A program made the translations under genes and the position numbers. 64,000 nucleotides of DNA from Olsenella uli. GTDB lineage: Bacteria; Actinomycetota; Coriobacteriia; Coriobacteriales; Atopobiaceae. This document shows positions 50,691 through 59,828 of the stretch, piece by piece. Every line of letters starts with the position of its first letter. Position 1 is the stretch's first letter. The stretch spans positions 1-64,000 of the forward strand of contig NZ_CAAKON010000021.1 in the NCBI RefSeq assembly GCF_901212655.1, read 5' to 3'. The notes under the pieces were generated by a model. That model saw only the letters and a program-made list of their open reading frames with translations. It searched no databases and had not been told where the DNA came from.

Positions 50691-51866
50691 TCAGAGGAAC
50701 AGCCGTCCAAAGAGAAGCACCACCGTGGGCATCACAGCCACGGCGTAGACGGCGCGCATGACCTGTACCGCCGCGATCTTCGCGAGGTCAGCGTCGAGGT
50801 CGGCCGCAATGAGCGCCATGTCCGACGCCCCGCCCGGCGCGCTTGCGAACATGGCGCTCTTGGTGTCCATGAGCCGCCAGTGCCGGCAGATTTGTGTGAA
50901 CACGAAGTTCAGCAGCCAATAGCTCGCGAACAGCAGTGCCACCGGCACGAGCGAGGTCGTGAGACTGGAGAACGTGTCCGAGCTCATGGCGGAACCCACG
51001 AGCGAGCCCGCGAGCAGCTGGGCGCAGCGCTTGGTGCCCATGGGCATGTGACAGCAGCCCAGGCTCAGGTTGAGCGCCGCCACGCCAAACAGCGCAAACA
51101 CCATGGTACCGGCCGGAAATCCCGAGAGCTTGCCCACAACGCCGCACCCAAGTGCCACGCAGATGGTAAACGCCGTCCGGCGCCAGCCGGTGCCCAGCGC
51201 ACGCGCCAGGGCAGACGGCTCGCGGGGCTCGTCGTCGAGCTCCTGCACGTCCACCCCGGGCTCATCACGGCAAAGAAAGCGAATCCACGCGGGAAAGAAC
51301 AGCAGCACCGCCACGAGGCGGCTCGTCTGCATGAGCGCCACCTCGCTGGCGTCTGCATGAAAGTCCATGGCAATCATCGAGATGTCCGTGACGCCGCCCG
51401 CCACGCAGCTGAAGAGTGCTGTGTAGATATCGACGCCACAGAACAGGTACAGCACCGTGCCCATGAGCAGCGTGTTGACCGTGAGCATGGAGAACAGGAT
51501 GGTTACCGGCACGATCAGCCGCCTGATGTTTTTGATATCCCTATGCTTGACGCTCATGGCGATGAACGAGCCCGAGATGGACTGGGCGAAGACGCGCACC
51601 TCGGGCGGCATCTGAGCGTAGTCAAACAGCACGTTAGTAAGGCCCACGGCAATCATGCTGCCAAGCATCGCGGGCGCCGAGAGCCCGAGCCGCGCGGCCA
51701 CCCACCAACCCAACGCGCCAACCGCAAGCGTGAGGACAACGGGCAGGACGGCAGAGAGGACGGTACCCACGGCAATGCTTCCGAACAAGGTGGCTCCCCA
51801 TGGCGAGCTCGGACGATACCCGTCGATTGTACCGGGCACATGAGGCGTAGTTCGGCTATTGGCCAT
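50691..51866 (-). CDS. AbrB-family membrane transporter
   Basis: A 391-residue integral membrane protein of the AbrB family (PF05145). It is internally duplicated: VAGGVTDISMIAMDFHAD in the first half and APGGASDMALIAADLDADLA in the second are the repeated signature. About ten helices are present. The family includes proteins loosely linked to ammonia monooxygenase regions in other bacteria, but substrate is unknown. The start is uncertain: ATG 51866 has a weak ribosome site, and the frame is open up to 51977. Confidence 0.78.
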   Translation of the reverse strand: MANSRTTPHVPGTIDGYRPSSPWGATLFGSIAVGTVLSAVLPVVLTLAVGALGWWVAARLGLSAPAMLGSMIAVGLTNVLFDYAQMPPEVRVFAQSISGSFIAMSVKHRDIKNIRRLIVPVTILFSMLTVNTLLMGTVLYLFCGVDIYTALFSCVAGGVTDISMIAMDFHADASEVALMQTSRLVAVLLFFPAWIRFLCRDEPGVDVQELDDEPREPSALARALGTGWRRTAFTICVALGCGVVGKLSGFPAGTMVFALFGVAALNLSLGCCHMPMGTKRCAQLLAGSLVGSAMSSDTFSSLTTSLVPVALLFASYWLLNFVFTQICRHWRLMDTKSAMFASAPGGASDMALIAADLDADLAKIAAVQVMRAVYAVAVMPTVVLLFGRLFL

Positions 51867-51977
51867 AACGTTTTGCAGCGAAACCCGTCGCTTATGGCAT
51901 GCCAAGGAGGGCCGCGCTCGTTTTGCCAGAAGCATGAGAGCAACTTCAGGCCTCAGCCGAAACGAGCGACTTCCCAA

Positions 51978-53867
51978 CTAGCGACGGCGACGGCGATTGC
52001 GCCCCCAGATGTCGCGCAAAGCCACGAACGCAATGCCGAACGCAATCAGATAGCACAGGAACGCAAACGCAGGAATACCCATAACGGTGAGCTCGCCCTC
52101 GGGCCCACCGCTCTTGCTCATCACCACGGCACTCGCCGCGATAAGGAAGCCCACGCTCAGCACGCCGAGCGTCAGGCGGTCGGCGATGTGCGAGAGGTCC
52201 TCGATCGGGTCCTCGGAACCCACGAAGTCCATGTTGAGCTTGAGTTGTCCGCGCGTGAGCATGCTCATGGCGAGCTCCGCCTGGGCGGCGGCACCCAAAA
52301 TCCCCTTCGTGGCCGCCCTACCGCGAATGGCAAGCTCGCCCAGGTCGTGCTTGAGCTTAACCTTCTGGTCTGTGTGGGCGCTGATGTGCTGCGAGATGAT
52401 CTCGATCATGTTCACGCCGGGCAAGAACTCGTCCAGAACGCCCTCGAGCGTAACGAGGCCGCGTGCCATGCTCGTGACCTGCCCGGGCAGCTCGATGCCA
52501 TTGCGGCGGGCAAGCGCGATGATGTTGCCGAGGAAGTTGGCGAGGTCGAGGTCGGAGAGGCTCACGGTGCCAAACTCGTCCACCACCTCGTCAAGGTCGG
52601 CCAGCAAGTCGGCGTGGTCCACGTCCTCCGGCGAGGTGAGCGACAGGCGCAGCAGGGCGCCCTTGAGCTTGGGCGTGTCGCGCTCGGCCACCGAGAAGAT
52701 CATGTCGCGCATGATGCGGCGCAGGCTCGGACTGAGCCTGCCGGTGATGCCAAGGTCCAGGAAGACGATCTGCCCGCCCGAGACCACAATGTTGCCCGGG
52801 TGCGGGTCGGCATGGAAGAAGCCGTCGTCCAAAAGCTGCGAGGAGTAGTTGTCGACGAGCTTGGTGCCAATCTCGTTGAGGTCGTAGCCGGCGTCCACGA
52901 GCTTGGCCGGGCTCGAGATGGTGATGCCCTCGACGTACTCCATCACCACGACGTGCTTAGTGCAGAGCCTGAGATAGGGCTTGGGGCACGCCACGAAGCG
53001 GCAGTCCTCGTTGTTGCGACGGAACTCCTCGAGGTTGCGCGCCTCCACGAGGAAGTCCGTCTCCTCGCGGAACGTGTCCCACAGCTCCTCCACCACGCTC
53101 GTGATGTCGAGGAACTGGTCGCCCTTGATGAGGGGCGAGAGGTGCCCCACCAGCGAGCGCATGATGTCGATGTCCTGCGCCATAACCTCCTGGACGTGCG
53201 GGCGCTGGACCTTGACCGCGACGTCCTCTCCGGTGGCGAGCCTCGCGCGATGCACTTGCGCTACGGAGGCCGAGCCCAGGGGCCTCTCCCCGATGGCATC
53301 AAAGATGGTCTCGAGCCCCTTGCCGTACTCGCTCTCGAGAGCGGCGATGACGGTCTCGTAGGGCATGGGGTCCACGTCCGAGCGGAGCTTCGAGAGCTCC
53401 TTGCAGAACTTGTCTGGCAGAATCTCGGATCGCATGGAGAGAATCTGGCCGGCCTTCACGAAGGTGGGTCCAAGCTCCTCGAGCATGCGGCGGAACTTGA
53501 CCGGCGTGATGCCGTGCAGCACGTCGTACTTGCGCACGATGCGAAAGATCTGGAGGAGGCGCGCGTGGCGGCGCTTGCGGGAGAGGCCGTAGCGGGCCGC
53601 ATCCGTGCGGTGCACCCCGCCGAGGAGGCCGATGGAGATCGAGTCCGGGTCCTCCTCCTCTGCGGCAGAGCCCTCCACGCCGGCAAGCGCGGCCTCCCAC
53701 ATGGCCTGCTCGGCCTTGACCTCATCGGAGATCCGCTGCCCCGAGGCATCCCAGAGCGCATCGATGGTCTCGGGGCTGAGCGCGTGGTCTCGGCATGACG
53801 AAGCCGCCCCCGAGTCTCCCGCGGGGGCGGCGTTTGCCGACGTGCGCTGCTGGTCGCTGGTGCTCAA
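51978..53867 (-). CDS. UbiB/ABC1-family atypical kinase
   Basis: A 629-residue protein of the UbiB/AarF/ADCK family. The signature motifs are KAGQILSMRSEILP (KxGQ), PLGSASVAQVHRARL (Ala-rich nucleotide loop), DGFFHADPHPGNIVV and IVFLDLGITGRL (metal-binding). Two hydrophobic helices at the C-terminus anchor it to the membrane. The start is TTG 53867, with GGAG 9 bases upstream at the end of the phasin gene, only 6 bases away. Members support quinone or lipid metabolism; no ubiquinone pathway gene is seen here, so the target is open. The N-terminal 90 residues are acidic and variable. Confidence 0.88.
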   Translation of the reverse strand: MSTSDQQRTSANAAPAGDSGAASSCRDHALSPETIDALWDASGQRISDEVKAEQAMWEAALAGVEGSAAEEEDPDSISIGLLGGVHRTDAARYGLSRKRRHARLLQIFRIVRKYDVLHGITPVKFRRMLEELGPTFVKAGQILSMRSEILPDKFCKELSKLRSDVDPMPYETVIAALESEYGKGLETIFDAIGERPLGSASVAQVHRARLATGEDVAVKVQRPHVQEVMAQDIDIMRSLVGHLSPLIKGDQFLDITSVVEELWDTFREETDFLVEARNLEEFRRNNEDCRFVACPKPYLRLCTKHVVVMEYVEGITISSPAKLVDAGYDLNEIGTKLVDNYSSQLLDDGFFHADPHPGNIVVSGGQIVFLDLGITGRLSPSLRRIMRDMIFSVAERDTPKLKGALLRLSLTSPEDVDHADLLADLDEVVDEFGTVSLSDLDLANFLGNIIALARRNGIELPGQVTSMARGLVTLEGVLDEFLPGVNMIEIISQHISAHTDQKVKLKHDLGELAIRGRAATKGILGAAAQAELAMSMLTRGQLKLNMDFVGSEDPIEDLSHIADRLTLGVLSVGFLIAASAVVMSKSGGPEGELTVMGIPAFAFLCYLIAFGIAFVALRDIWGRNRRRRR

Positions 53868-53873
53868 GTGGCG

Positions 53874-54269
53874 CTACTCCTCGGCGTCCTTCTCGGACTC
53901 GTCGTCGGCCTCGACCGTCACCGTGGTGCCCTCGTCCTCGGGCTCCTCGGCCTTCGCAGCCTCCTGCTCCTTGGCGTCGAGATCGCTCGCGAGCGAACGG
54001 GCGCGGTCGACGAACGCGGCACGCTGCTCGGGCGTCATGCCGGCGAGGTGGGCGCGAAGGACCGTCTCCTGGGCACCGTCCACGGTACCCTTGGCCTTCT
54101 GCGTGAGCTCGCGGTTGAGGTCCTTGCCCTGGTCAACCGTGAGCTCGCCCTTCTTCACGAGGTCATCGACGAGCTTGCTCGTAGCCTCGGCGCCAATGGC
54201 AACGGCGCCAACGCCGGCCAGAAACGCCTTGCGGACGCCATCGGCAATGTTGTTTGCGAAATCTGCCAT
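53874..54269 (-). CDS. Phasin-like helical accessory protein
   Basis: A 131-residue protein: an N-terminal Ala/Gly-rich amphipathic helix (FANNIADGVRKAFLAGVGA), a charged helical middle and a strongly acidic tail (DDESEKDAEE). This is the phasin/PhaF-like architecture often encoded beside UbiB-like kinases in Gram-positives. No polyhydroxyalkanoate synthase is in the window, so a role as membrane-associated partner of the kinase is more likely than granule binding. ATG 54269 has GGGAGGAG upstream. Confidence 0.7.
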   Translation of the reverse strand: MADFANNIADGVRKAFLAGVGAVAIGAEATSKLVDDLVKKGELTVDQGKDLNRELTQKAKGTVDGAQETVLRAHLAGMTPEQRAAFVDRARSLASDLDAKEQEAAKAEEPEDEGTTVTVEADDESEKDAEE

Positions 54270-54348
54270 GCGGAACTCCTCCCGTCGCGCGGCTTGGCCG
54301 CGCACTCAGGGCATGCGCCCTCTTCAGTTCCAGTCCTTGTACCCGATT

Positions 54349-55077
54349 CTACGCCCGAGACACCATGAGCACGTCACCGAGTTCGGCGACCGTGCGGACG
54401 ATGACGTCCGCGCCCGCCTCCTCCAGCTCTCCCTCGGGCGCCGTGCCACCATAGCGAACGCCCACGCAGGTGACGCCGTTTGCGTGCGCGCCCTCAACGT
54501 CGTAGAGGCGGTCTCCCACCATCACGGCCTCGCAGGCAGGGCAGCCGAGCACCTCGAGCGTGCGCGCCACGAGGCGGGGCTTGTCGGACTTTGCGGGGTC
54601 CACCTTGCCCACCACCACCTCGAACACGTCTGCCACGCCGTCGTCCGCGAGGAAACGCAGGGCGAGGTCTCGGCCCTTGGAGGTGGTCACGGCAAGGCGC
54701 CTGCCAGTTGCCGCGAGGTCATGCAGCAGCTCGAAGATGCCCTCGTAGAGCGGGTGCGTCTCGGGGCCGAGGGAACGATAGACCTCTCGGTAGCGCGCGC
54801 CCACCTGCTCGGCGCGCTCCGGGCTCATCCCGTAGATTTGCGAGAAGGCCGCCGGAAACGGCGGGCCCACGAGGCGCGTGAGGTCGCCCATCTCGACCTC
54901 GCTCATGCCAAACTCGCCAAGAACCTGACGGGCGGTGTCCACGATGCCGGGCGCCGTGTTTGCGAGGGTGCCGTCGAAGTCGAACAGGATGCACGGGCGC
55001 TGGGAGATGGGCGGGCGCCGGGGAGCGGGCTCCTGGGGCAAGGGCGCACTGGATGCGCCATCCGCGTGCGGAGTCAT
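54349..55077 (-). CDS. HAD-family phosphatase (Gph-like)
   Basis: A 242-residue HAD subfamily IA hydrolase. The nucleophile motif is ILFDFDGTLANT, then VTTSKGRD (motif II), and VMVGDRLYDVEGAHANG (motif IV). The sequence closely parallels the HAD half of the upstream fusion protein, so the pair arose by duplication. The start ATG 55077 overlaps the previous stop by 4 bases. The N-terminal 25 residues are Pro/Ala-rich. Possible substrates include phosphoglycolate. Confidence 0.87.
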   Translation of the reverse strand: MTPHADGASSAPLPQEPAPRRPPISQRPCILFDFDGTLANTAPGIVDTARQVLGEFGMSEVEMGDLTRLVGPPFPAAFSQIYGMSPERAEQVGARYREVYRSLGPETHPLYEGIFELLHDLAATGRRLAVTTSKGRDLALRFLADDGVADVFEVVVGKVDPAKSDKPRLVARTLEVLGCPACEAVMVGDRLYDVEGAHANGVTCVGVRYGGTAPEGELEEAGADVIVRTVAELGDVLMVSRA

Positions 55078-56261
55078 TCGCGCTCGCCTCGCCCGCACCG
55101 CGCCGCACGCACGCCCAGAAGGGCCGCCTCGAGCTCGGCCACCGAGTCAACCACGACCGTGGCCCCGGCGTCCTCGAGCTCGGAGCGCGGCGTGGCCCCA
55201 AAGTGCACGCCCACGCAGGCGATGCCGTTGGCGGCGGCGCCCTCCACGTCGTACTTGCGGTCCCCAACCATTACGGCCATGTCGGCAGGAGCGTGAAGCT
55301 CGGCAAGGGCCCGGCCGATGAGCGTGGGCTTGTCCCTGATGCCGTCCGCCTGGCCACAGATGATGTCGAAGCGATTGCGAACGCCGAGCGCGTCGAGCAT
55401 GGCCTCGCAGCGCCACTGGCGCTTGGAGGTGGCCACGGCAAGCTTCCAGCCGGCGGCTCGCAGGCCGTCAAGCAGAGCCCCCATGCCGGGGAACAGCGGA
55501 TAGCTCTCGGGGCCGAGCCGCTCGTAGCGGAAGCGGTAGCGGGCCGTGAGCTCGGCGTCGTCGGCCTCGGAGACACCGTAGACCAGGCGGAAGGCACCCG
55601 GGAGCGCAGGACCCACGAGGCGGGCGACGTCGCCCATCTCCTCGGGCGTCATGCCCCATTCGAGCAGGGTCTCCGTGGCCGCCTCCACAATGCCGGGAGT
55701 GGTGTCGGCCAGCGTGCCGTCGAAGTCGAAGAGGGCAAAACGACACGCGGTGAGGTCCGCCGCGCCCGCACCGCACAAGGAGGGCGCGCCGCGGAGCGTC
55801 TTGACGCCATGGGCGATGGGGCCAAGGACGGCCGACAGGTTCTCCACTGCCGCCTTGGGGCTCCCCGGCACGTTGACCACAAGGGTGCGCCCGAGAATGC
55901 CCGCCGTAGCGCGGCTGAGCCAGGCGTTGGGCGTTATCTTGGCCGACGCGGCACGCATGGCCTCGCCGATACCGGGTGCCATGCGCTCGCAGACGGCGGA
56001 AGTGGCCTCGGGCGTCACGTCACGCGTGCCAAAGCCGGTGCCACCGGTGGTGACGACAAGGGCGGCGCCCGCCTCCGCGGCCTCGCGGATGGCGGCCTCG
56101 ATGACGGGTTGGTCATCAGAAACGACGCGCACGGCCGCAACCTCGTATCCCTCGCGCTCGAGAAGCTCCCGCACCGCCGGACCCGCCGCATCCTCGCGCG
56201 CACCCGTCGCCGAGCGATCGCTCGCCGTGATGACGGCAGCGGTCTTGAACTTGTTCGCCAT
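55074..56261 (-). CDS. Fusion of MogA/MoaB-type molybdopterin domain with HAD phosphatase
   Basis: A 395-residue protein. Residues 1-160 form a MoCF-biosynthesis domain with TTGGTGFGTRDVTPEAT and VVNVPGSPKAAVENL, the MogA/MoaB signature of molybdopterin adenylation. From residue 175 an HAD domain follows (ALFDFDGTLADTTPG, VATSKRQW, VMVGDRKYDVEGAAANG). The start ATG 56261 has GAGGGGAGAAAG upstream. This joins molybdenum cofactor assembly with a phosphatase of unknown target; a stand-alone paralogue of the HAD half follows immediately. Confidence 0.85.
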   Translation of the reverse strand: MANKFKTAAVITASDRSATGAREDAAGPAVRELLEREGYEVAAVRVVSDDQPVIEAAIREAAEAGAALVVTTGGTGFGTRDVTPEATSAVCERMAPGIGEAMRAASAKITPNAWLSRATAGILGRTLVVNVPGSPKAAVENLSAVLGPIAHGVKTLRGAPSLCGAGAADLTACRFALFDFDGTLADTTPGIVEAATETLLEWGMTPEEMGDVARLVGPALPGAFRLVYGVSEADDAELTARYRFRYERLGPESYPLFPGMGALLDGLRAAGWKLAVATSKRQWRCEAMLDALGVRNRFDIICGQADGIRDKPTLIGRALAELHAPADMAVMVGDRKYDVEGAAANGIACVGVHFGATPRSELEDAGATVVVDSVAELEAALLGVRAARCGRGERE

Positions 56262-56404
56262 CTTTCTCCCCTCGCCCTCGCCCGCAGGATCCGCCGCGAC
56301 AAATCCCGCAAGATCAACTAAGGGGATTCTACTTGCCAAACGGGCAGACGGGATCGCGTCATTGGGGGGGCCTTTCCACCCTTTCAGAAATGTAGTTCAG
56401 AAGT

Positions 56405-56500
56405 AGTTCAGATCTGGCGGAAATAAGGCTGCCCCAAACCACACCAGATGGCATCTGAACCATAGAGAGAGTTCAGAACTAGCGGAAAGGAGGCTGCCCC
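56405..56500. repeat. Pair of 31-bp direct repeats with inverted words
   Basis: Copies at 56405-56435 and 56470-56500 start agttcaga and end aggctgcccc, differing at a few positions. An inverted word (atctgaac, 56453-56460) allows a hairpin with the first copy. They lie in the spacer upstream of the MogA-HAD gene (minus strand). Confidence 0.75.
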
Positions 56501-56514
56501 CACACCCACAAACC

Positions 56515-57540
56515 CTAGTTGCCGAAGGGGCAGATGGGGTAGTGGCACTCAGGACATCCGAGGCAGAGGCCGCCGTCGCCGTACGCCACGATGTCGGCGC
56601 GGGTCAGGCGAACGCCGGCCGCCACCCGCGGCAGCACGAGGTCGAAGATGGTGGCCCCGGCGAACATGACGCAGCCGGGAAGGCCGAGCACGGGCGTGCC
56701 GTCATCGAAGTAGCCCACGAAGAGCATGGCACCCGGAAGCACCGGCGCTCCGTAGGTCACCATCTCGGCGCCGGCACGCCGGATGGCGCCCGGGGTGTTG
56801 TCGTCCGGGTCCACGCTCATGCCGCCCGTGCAGACGACGAGGTCGACGCCCCGCTCGCGCACGCGCCGAATCGCAGCCGCCACATCGTCGATGTCGTCGC
56901 CGGGCAGCTCGTGCGCCACGCACTCGATGCCAAAGGCCGCGAGCTTGCGCTCGACCACCGGCGTGAACTTGTCCTCGATGAGCCCCGCGGCCACCTCGCT
57001 GCCCGTCGTGACGATGCCGACGCTGCGAAGCTTGTAGGGCACGACCTCGCAGAGCGGATCGGGGCCGGCAGCCGCCGCGGCCTCGTCAAGGACCGCCTGC
57101 TCGATGACGAGGGGGATGACGCGCATGCCGGCAAGCTTGTCGCCGGCGCGCACCGCCGTGTTGCCATGGCGCGTCGCGATCATGACCTGCTCGACCGAGT
57201 TCACCTCAAGCAATCGCTCGGATCGCACGCGGAAGCAGCCGTCATGGGCGGCCTTGAGCTCGATCTTGCCCTCCTTGATGTCCTCGCCATGCGTGCAGCC
57301 AGCACCCTCGGCAAGCCTGCAGAGCTGTAGAGCCGCATCGTTCTCGTGCACCATGCCCGGCGCCATCTCCCAGACGTACACGCTGCGCTTGCCCATGGAG
57401 AGCAGCACCGGCACGTCCTCGGGCGCAACCACGTGCCCCTTGCGGAACCTCGCGCCCTTGAACTCGCCCGGGATAATCTGCGTCATGTCGTGGCAGAGCA
57501 CGTGCCCCACCGCGTCCTCAACCTTTATTTCCCTCATCAT
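56515..57540 (-). CDS. MoeA-like molybdopterin-binding protein
   Basis: A 341-residue protein with a MoeA-type N-terminal part (MREIKVEDAVGHVLCHDMTQ, RFRKGHVVAPEDVPVLLSMG) and a MoCF-biosynthesis domain (VTTGSEVAAGLIED, VCTGGMSVDPDDNTP). MoeA inserts molybdenum into the pterin. The C-terminus carries four cysteines in CLGCPECHYPICPFGN, a possible metal site not typical of MoeA. Two ATGs are possible; 57540 has GAGGGGAG at good spacing. Selenium-dependent hydroxylase-associated paralogues are an alternative identity. Confidence 0.78.
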   Translation of the reverse strand: MMREIKVEDAVGHVLCHDMTQIIPGEFKGARFRKGHVVAPEDVPVLLSMGKRSVYVWEMAPGMVHENDAALQLCRLAEGAGCTHGEDIKEGKIELKAAHDGCFRVRSERLLEVNSVEQVMIATRHGNTAVRAGDKLAGMRVIPLVIEQAVLDEAAAAAGPDPLCEVVPYKLRSVGIVTTGSEVAAGLIEDKFTPVVERKLAAFGIECVAHELPGDDIDDVAAAIRRVRERGVDLVVCTGGMSVDPDDNTPGAIRRAGAEMVTYGAPVLPGAMLFVGYFDDGTPVLGLPGCVMFAGATIFDLVLPRVAAGVRLTRADIVAYGDGGLCLGCPECHYPICPFGN

Positions 57541-57753
57541 TTCTCCCCTCGGCTGAGCCGTCTCCCCGCGACCCTGCCGGTAATGCAAGCCCGAAACCAG
57601 AGACCATGCCGGAAAAAGCCTGCCGGATTCGGGTTATTGCCTCGAGTAATCCGATGTGCGCGAGCGCAAGGAGGACGAGCGCGCCAGGAGGAACCGGGTG
57701 CCCACCCCACGTCACGCCCCTCCCAGTCACATCACCGGGAAGCCCGCACCAAA

Positions 57754-58875
57754 TCACGCCCGCCGGATCACATCGCCGGGACGCACGACGCCCGGTCGCG
57801 TGACAACGGCAAACACGCCCTCCGAGGGCATCGCGCACTTCCCCACCAGGCGCTTGATCTCACAGTCGTTGTGGCAGGTCTTGCCGATCTGCGTGACCAC
57901 AACCTGCGCCGTGCCCACCTCCAGAACGGCGCCTACTGGCAGGGACTTAAGATCGAGGCCTCGTGTAAGGATGTTCTCGGCAAAATCGCCGGGCGCCAGG
58001 TCTGGCAGCACGCCACGCAACTCGTCGACGGCCTCGTTGGGCAGAAGGCTCACCTGACGATGCCAATTGCCAGCATGGGCGTCACCCGCAACCCCTGCGC
58101 CCACCTCGAGCGATATGGCATCAACCGAACGCTTGCGGGTTCCCTTGCGCTCGCTCAGGCACACGGCCATAACCGCGGCGCCCGGCGTGACGCCAGCGAG
58201 ATCTGGCTCGTCGCACGGCTCGGCGTCCGCCAAAGCCGCGTCGGTGCCCGGCGTGATGGCGGTAGGAATTGCGTCGCCCCCGGCCGCCGCACCGACACCA
58301 GCGCCCTCATCCTCGCCTTCGACATCGCGCGGTGCGCCCTCGTCAACAAGGGACCTCCCAGCAACGTTCACCCGCCCGTTCACGAAGTGCCCCGAGCGCC
58401 CGCCGTCCTTCTCGAGCAGACGCACGGCCTCTATCTCCATATTGCGCTGGTGACTCTTGCACATGTCATAGATGGTAAGCGCAGCCACAGACACGGCCGC
58501 GAGCGCCTCCATCTCCACGCCCGTCTCGCCCTTGCAGCGCGCCGTCGCCTCGATGGCAATGCCGTCGGGCTCGTAGGCAAACGAGATGTCCACGCCGGAG
58601 AGCGGCACCTGGTGGCACATGGGAATGAGCTCCCAGGTGCGCTTGGCCGCCATGATGCCCGCGACCTGCGCCACGGCAAGCACGTCTCCCTTGCGAGTGC
58701 CGCCCGTGCGCACGAGCTCGAGCGTGCTCGGCGCCATGCGCACCATGCCGGCGGCCCGGGCGACGCGCGCCGTCACGGGCTTGCCGCCAACGTCCACCAT
58801 GCGGGCGCGCCCCTGAGCGTTCACGTGCGTGAGCTCCGCGTCGCGGATGCATGCGGAATCTGTCGAATTCGTCAT
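57754..58875 (-). CDS. MoaC-MOSC fusion protein
   Basis: A 373-residue fusion. The N-terminal 160 residues are cyclic pyranopterin monophosphate synthase (MoaC): [39 protein letters not shown] and the Lys-rich tail KSHQRNMEI. After an acidic Ala/Gly linker (about 185-225) comes a MOSC domain, the sulfur/molybdenum cofactor-binding fold, with [27 protein letters not shown] and the conserved Cys in [16 protein letters not shown]. The start ATG 58875 abuts the MoaA stop. A MOSC protein joined to MoaC suggests that cofactor synthesis and sulfuration or delivery are coupled. Confidence 0.88.
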   Translation of the reverse strand: MTNSTDSACIRDAELTHVNAQGRARMVDVGGKPVTARVARAAGMVRMAPSTLELVRTGGTRKGDVLAVAQVAGIMAAKRTWELIPMCHQVPLSGVDISFAYEPDGIAIEATARCKGETGVEMEALAAVSVAALTIYDMCKSHQRNMEIEAVRLLEKDGGRSGHFVNGRVNVAGRSLVDEGAPRDVEGEDEGAGVGAAAGGDAIPTAITPGTDAALADAEPCDEPDLAGVTPGAAVMAVCLSERKGTRKRSVDAISLEVGAGVAGDAHAGNWHRQVSLLPNEAVDELRGVLPDLAPGDFAENILTRGLDLKSLPVGAVLEVGTAQVVVTQIGKTCHNDCEIKRLVGKCAMPSEGVFAVVTRPGVVRPGDVIRRA

Positions 58876-59826
58876 CTATCCCCCGATTTGGTTCATGTCG
58901 CGCGGCGTGGCGCTGGGGCTCACGCCGGGTTGCAGGTCATGATGTGCCGGTTTGAGCCGAATCGCACTCCGAAGCGCGGCCTCGAGCTCCTGGCCGTGCA
59001 GGCCACGGACGCCAACCTCGGCAGCGGAGTGCAGGCACGGCTTCACGCGGCCGTCGGCCGTGACGCGAATGCGGTCGCACCCCGCGCAGAACCGGTGGCT
59101 CACCGCCCGAATGAGGCCCACACGACCGGCAAAGCCCGCTCCGGCATACAGTTCGGCCACGCCGCTCGAGCCCACGCGCTTAAGCTCGGGCGCGCCCTCG
59201 AGCACCATATTCGCCGGGACAAAGCGCTCGCGCGGCCAGAGCGAGCACTCGCCCATGGGCATGAGCTCGATGAAGCGGACCTCGACGGGCTCCCGACGCG
59301 CGAGATCCACAAAGTCGGTAACCTCGTCGTCATTGACGCCACCCACAAGGACGCAGTTTATCTTGAGGCGCCCGAAGCCCGCCACCCGAGCCGCGCGGAT
59401 GCCGGCAAGCGCGTCCGAGAGCTCGCCCACGCGCGTGATTTGGCGATAGCGCTCGGGCCGCAGGGTGTCGAGGCTCACGTTGAGGCGAGAGACGCCCGCC
59501 GCCCTGAGGTCAGCCGCCACCGGCGCGAGCAGCGTGGCGTTCGTCGTCATGGCGAGCTCCTCCACGCCGGGAACCTCGGCGACCATTCGGCAGAGGCTCA
59601 CGATGCCCCGCCGCACGAGCGGCTCGCCCCCGGTAATGCGAACCTTCCGCACGCCCAGGGCCGTGGCGGCGCGAACCACCTCGCCGAGTTCCTCGAATGA
59701 GAGCAGCTCCTCGTGTGAGCGCGCGGGCACGCCGGCGGCCGGCATGCAGTAGCGACAGCGGCAGTTACACTTGTCGGTCACGGAAAGCCGCAGGTAGGTG
59801 ATGGTACGTCCAAAGGTGTCCCGCAT
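58876..59826 (-). CDS. moaA: MoaA, GTP 3',8-cyclase
   Basis: A 316-residue radical-SAM enzyme starting molybdopterin synthesis from GTP. The N-terminal cluster cysteines are 20, 24 and 27 in DKCNCRCRYCMP, the C-terminal cluster is in FCAGCDRIRVTADGRVKPC, and the essential C-terminal Gly-Gly is present (MNQIGG). The start ATG 59826 follows the ModC stop by 2 bases. MoaC and MoaA act consecutively and are encoded consecutively. Confidence 0.95.
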   Translation of the reverse strand: MRDTFGRTITYLRLSVTDKCNCRCRYCMPAAGVPARSHEELLSFEELGEVVRAATALGVRKVRITGGEPLVRRGIVSLCRMVAEVPGVEELAMTTNATLLAPVAADLRAAGVSRLNVSLDTLRPERYRQITRVGELSDALAGIRAARVAGFGRLKINCVLVGGVNDDEVTDFVDLARREPVEVRFIELMPMGECSLWPRERFVPANMVLEGAPELKRVGSSGVAELYAGAGFAGRVGLIRAVSHRFCAGCDRIRVTADGRVKPCLHSAAEVGVRGLHGQELEAALRSAIRLKPAHHDLQPGVSPSATPRDMNQIGG

Positions 59827-59828
59827 GT

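Noticed and set aside
50685..53798. A very long open frame on the plus strand (over 1,000 codons)
   Set aside because: It runs antisense to the AbrB-family and UbiB-like genes, has no ribosome site, and its His/Arg/Asp-rich composition is what opposite-strand reading of GC-rich genes gives.
53874..54269. Phasin as evidence of polyhydroxyalkanoate granules
   Set aside because: No PhaC or PhaA/B genes are present in the window and the gene is coupled to the UbiB-like kinase instead.
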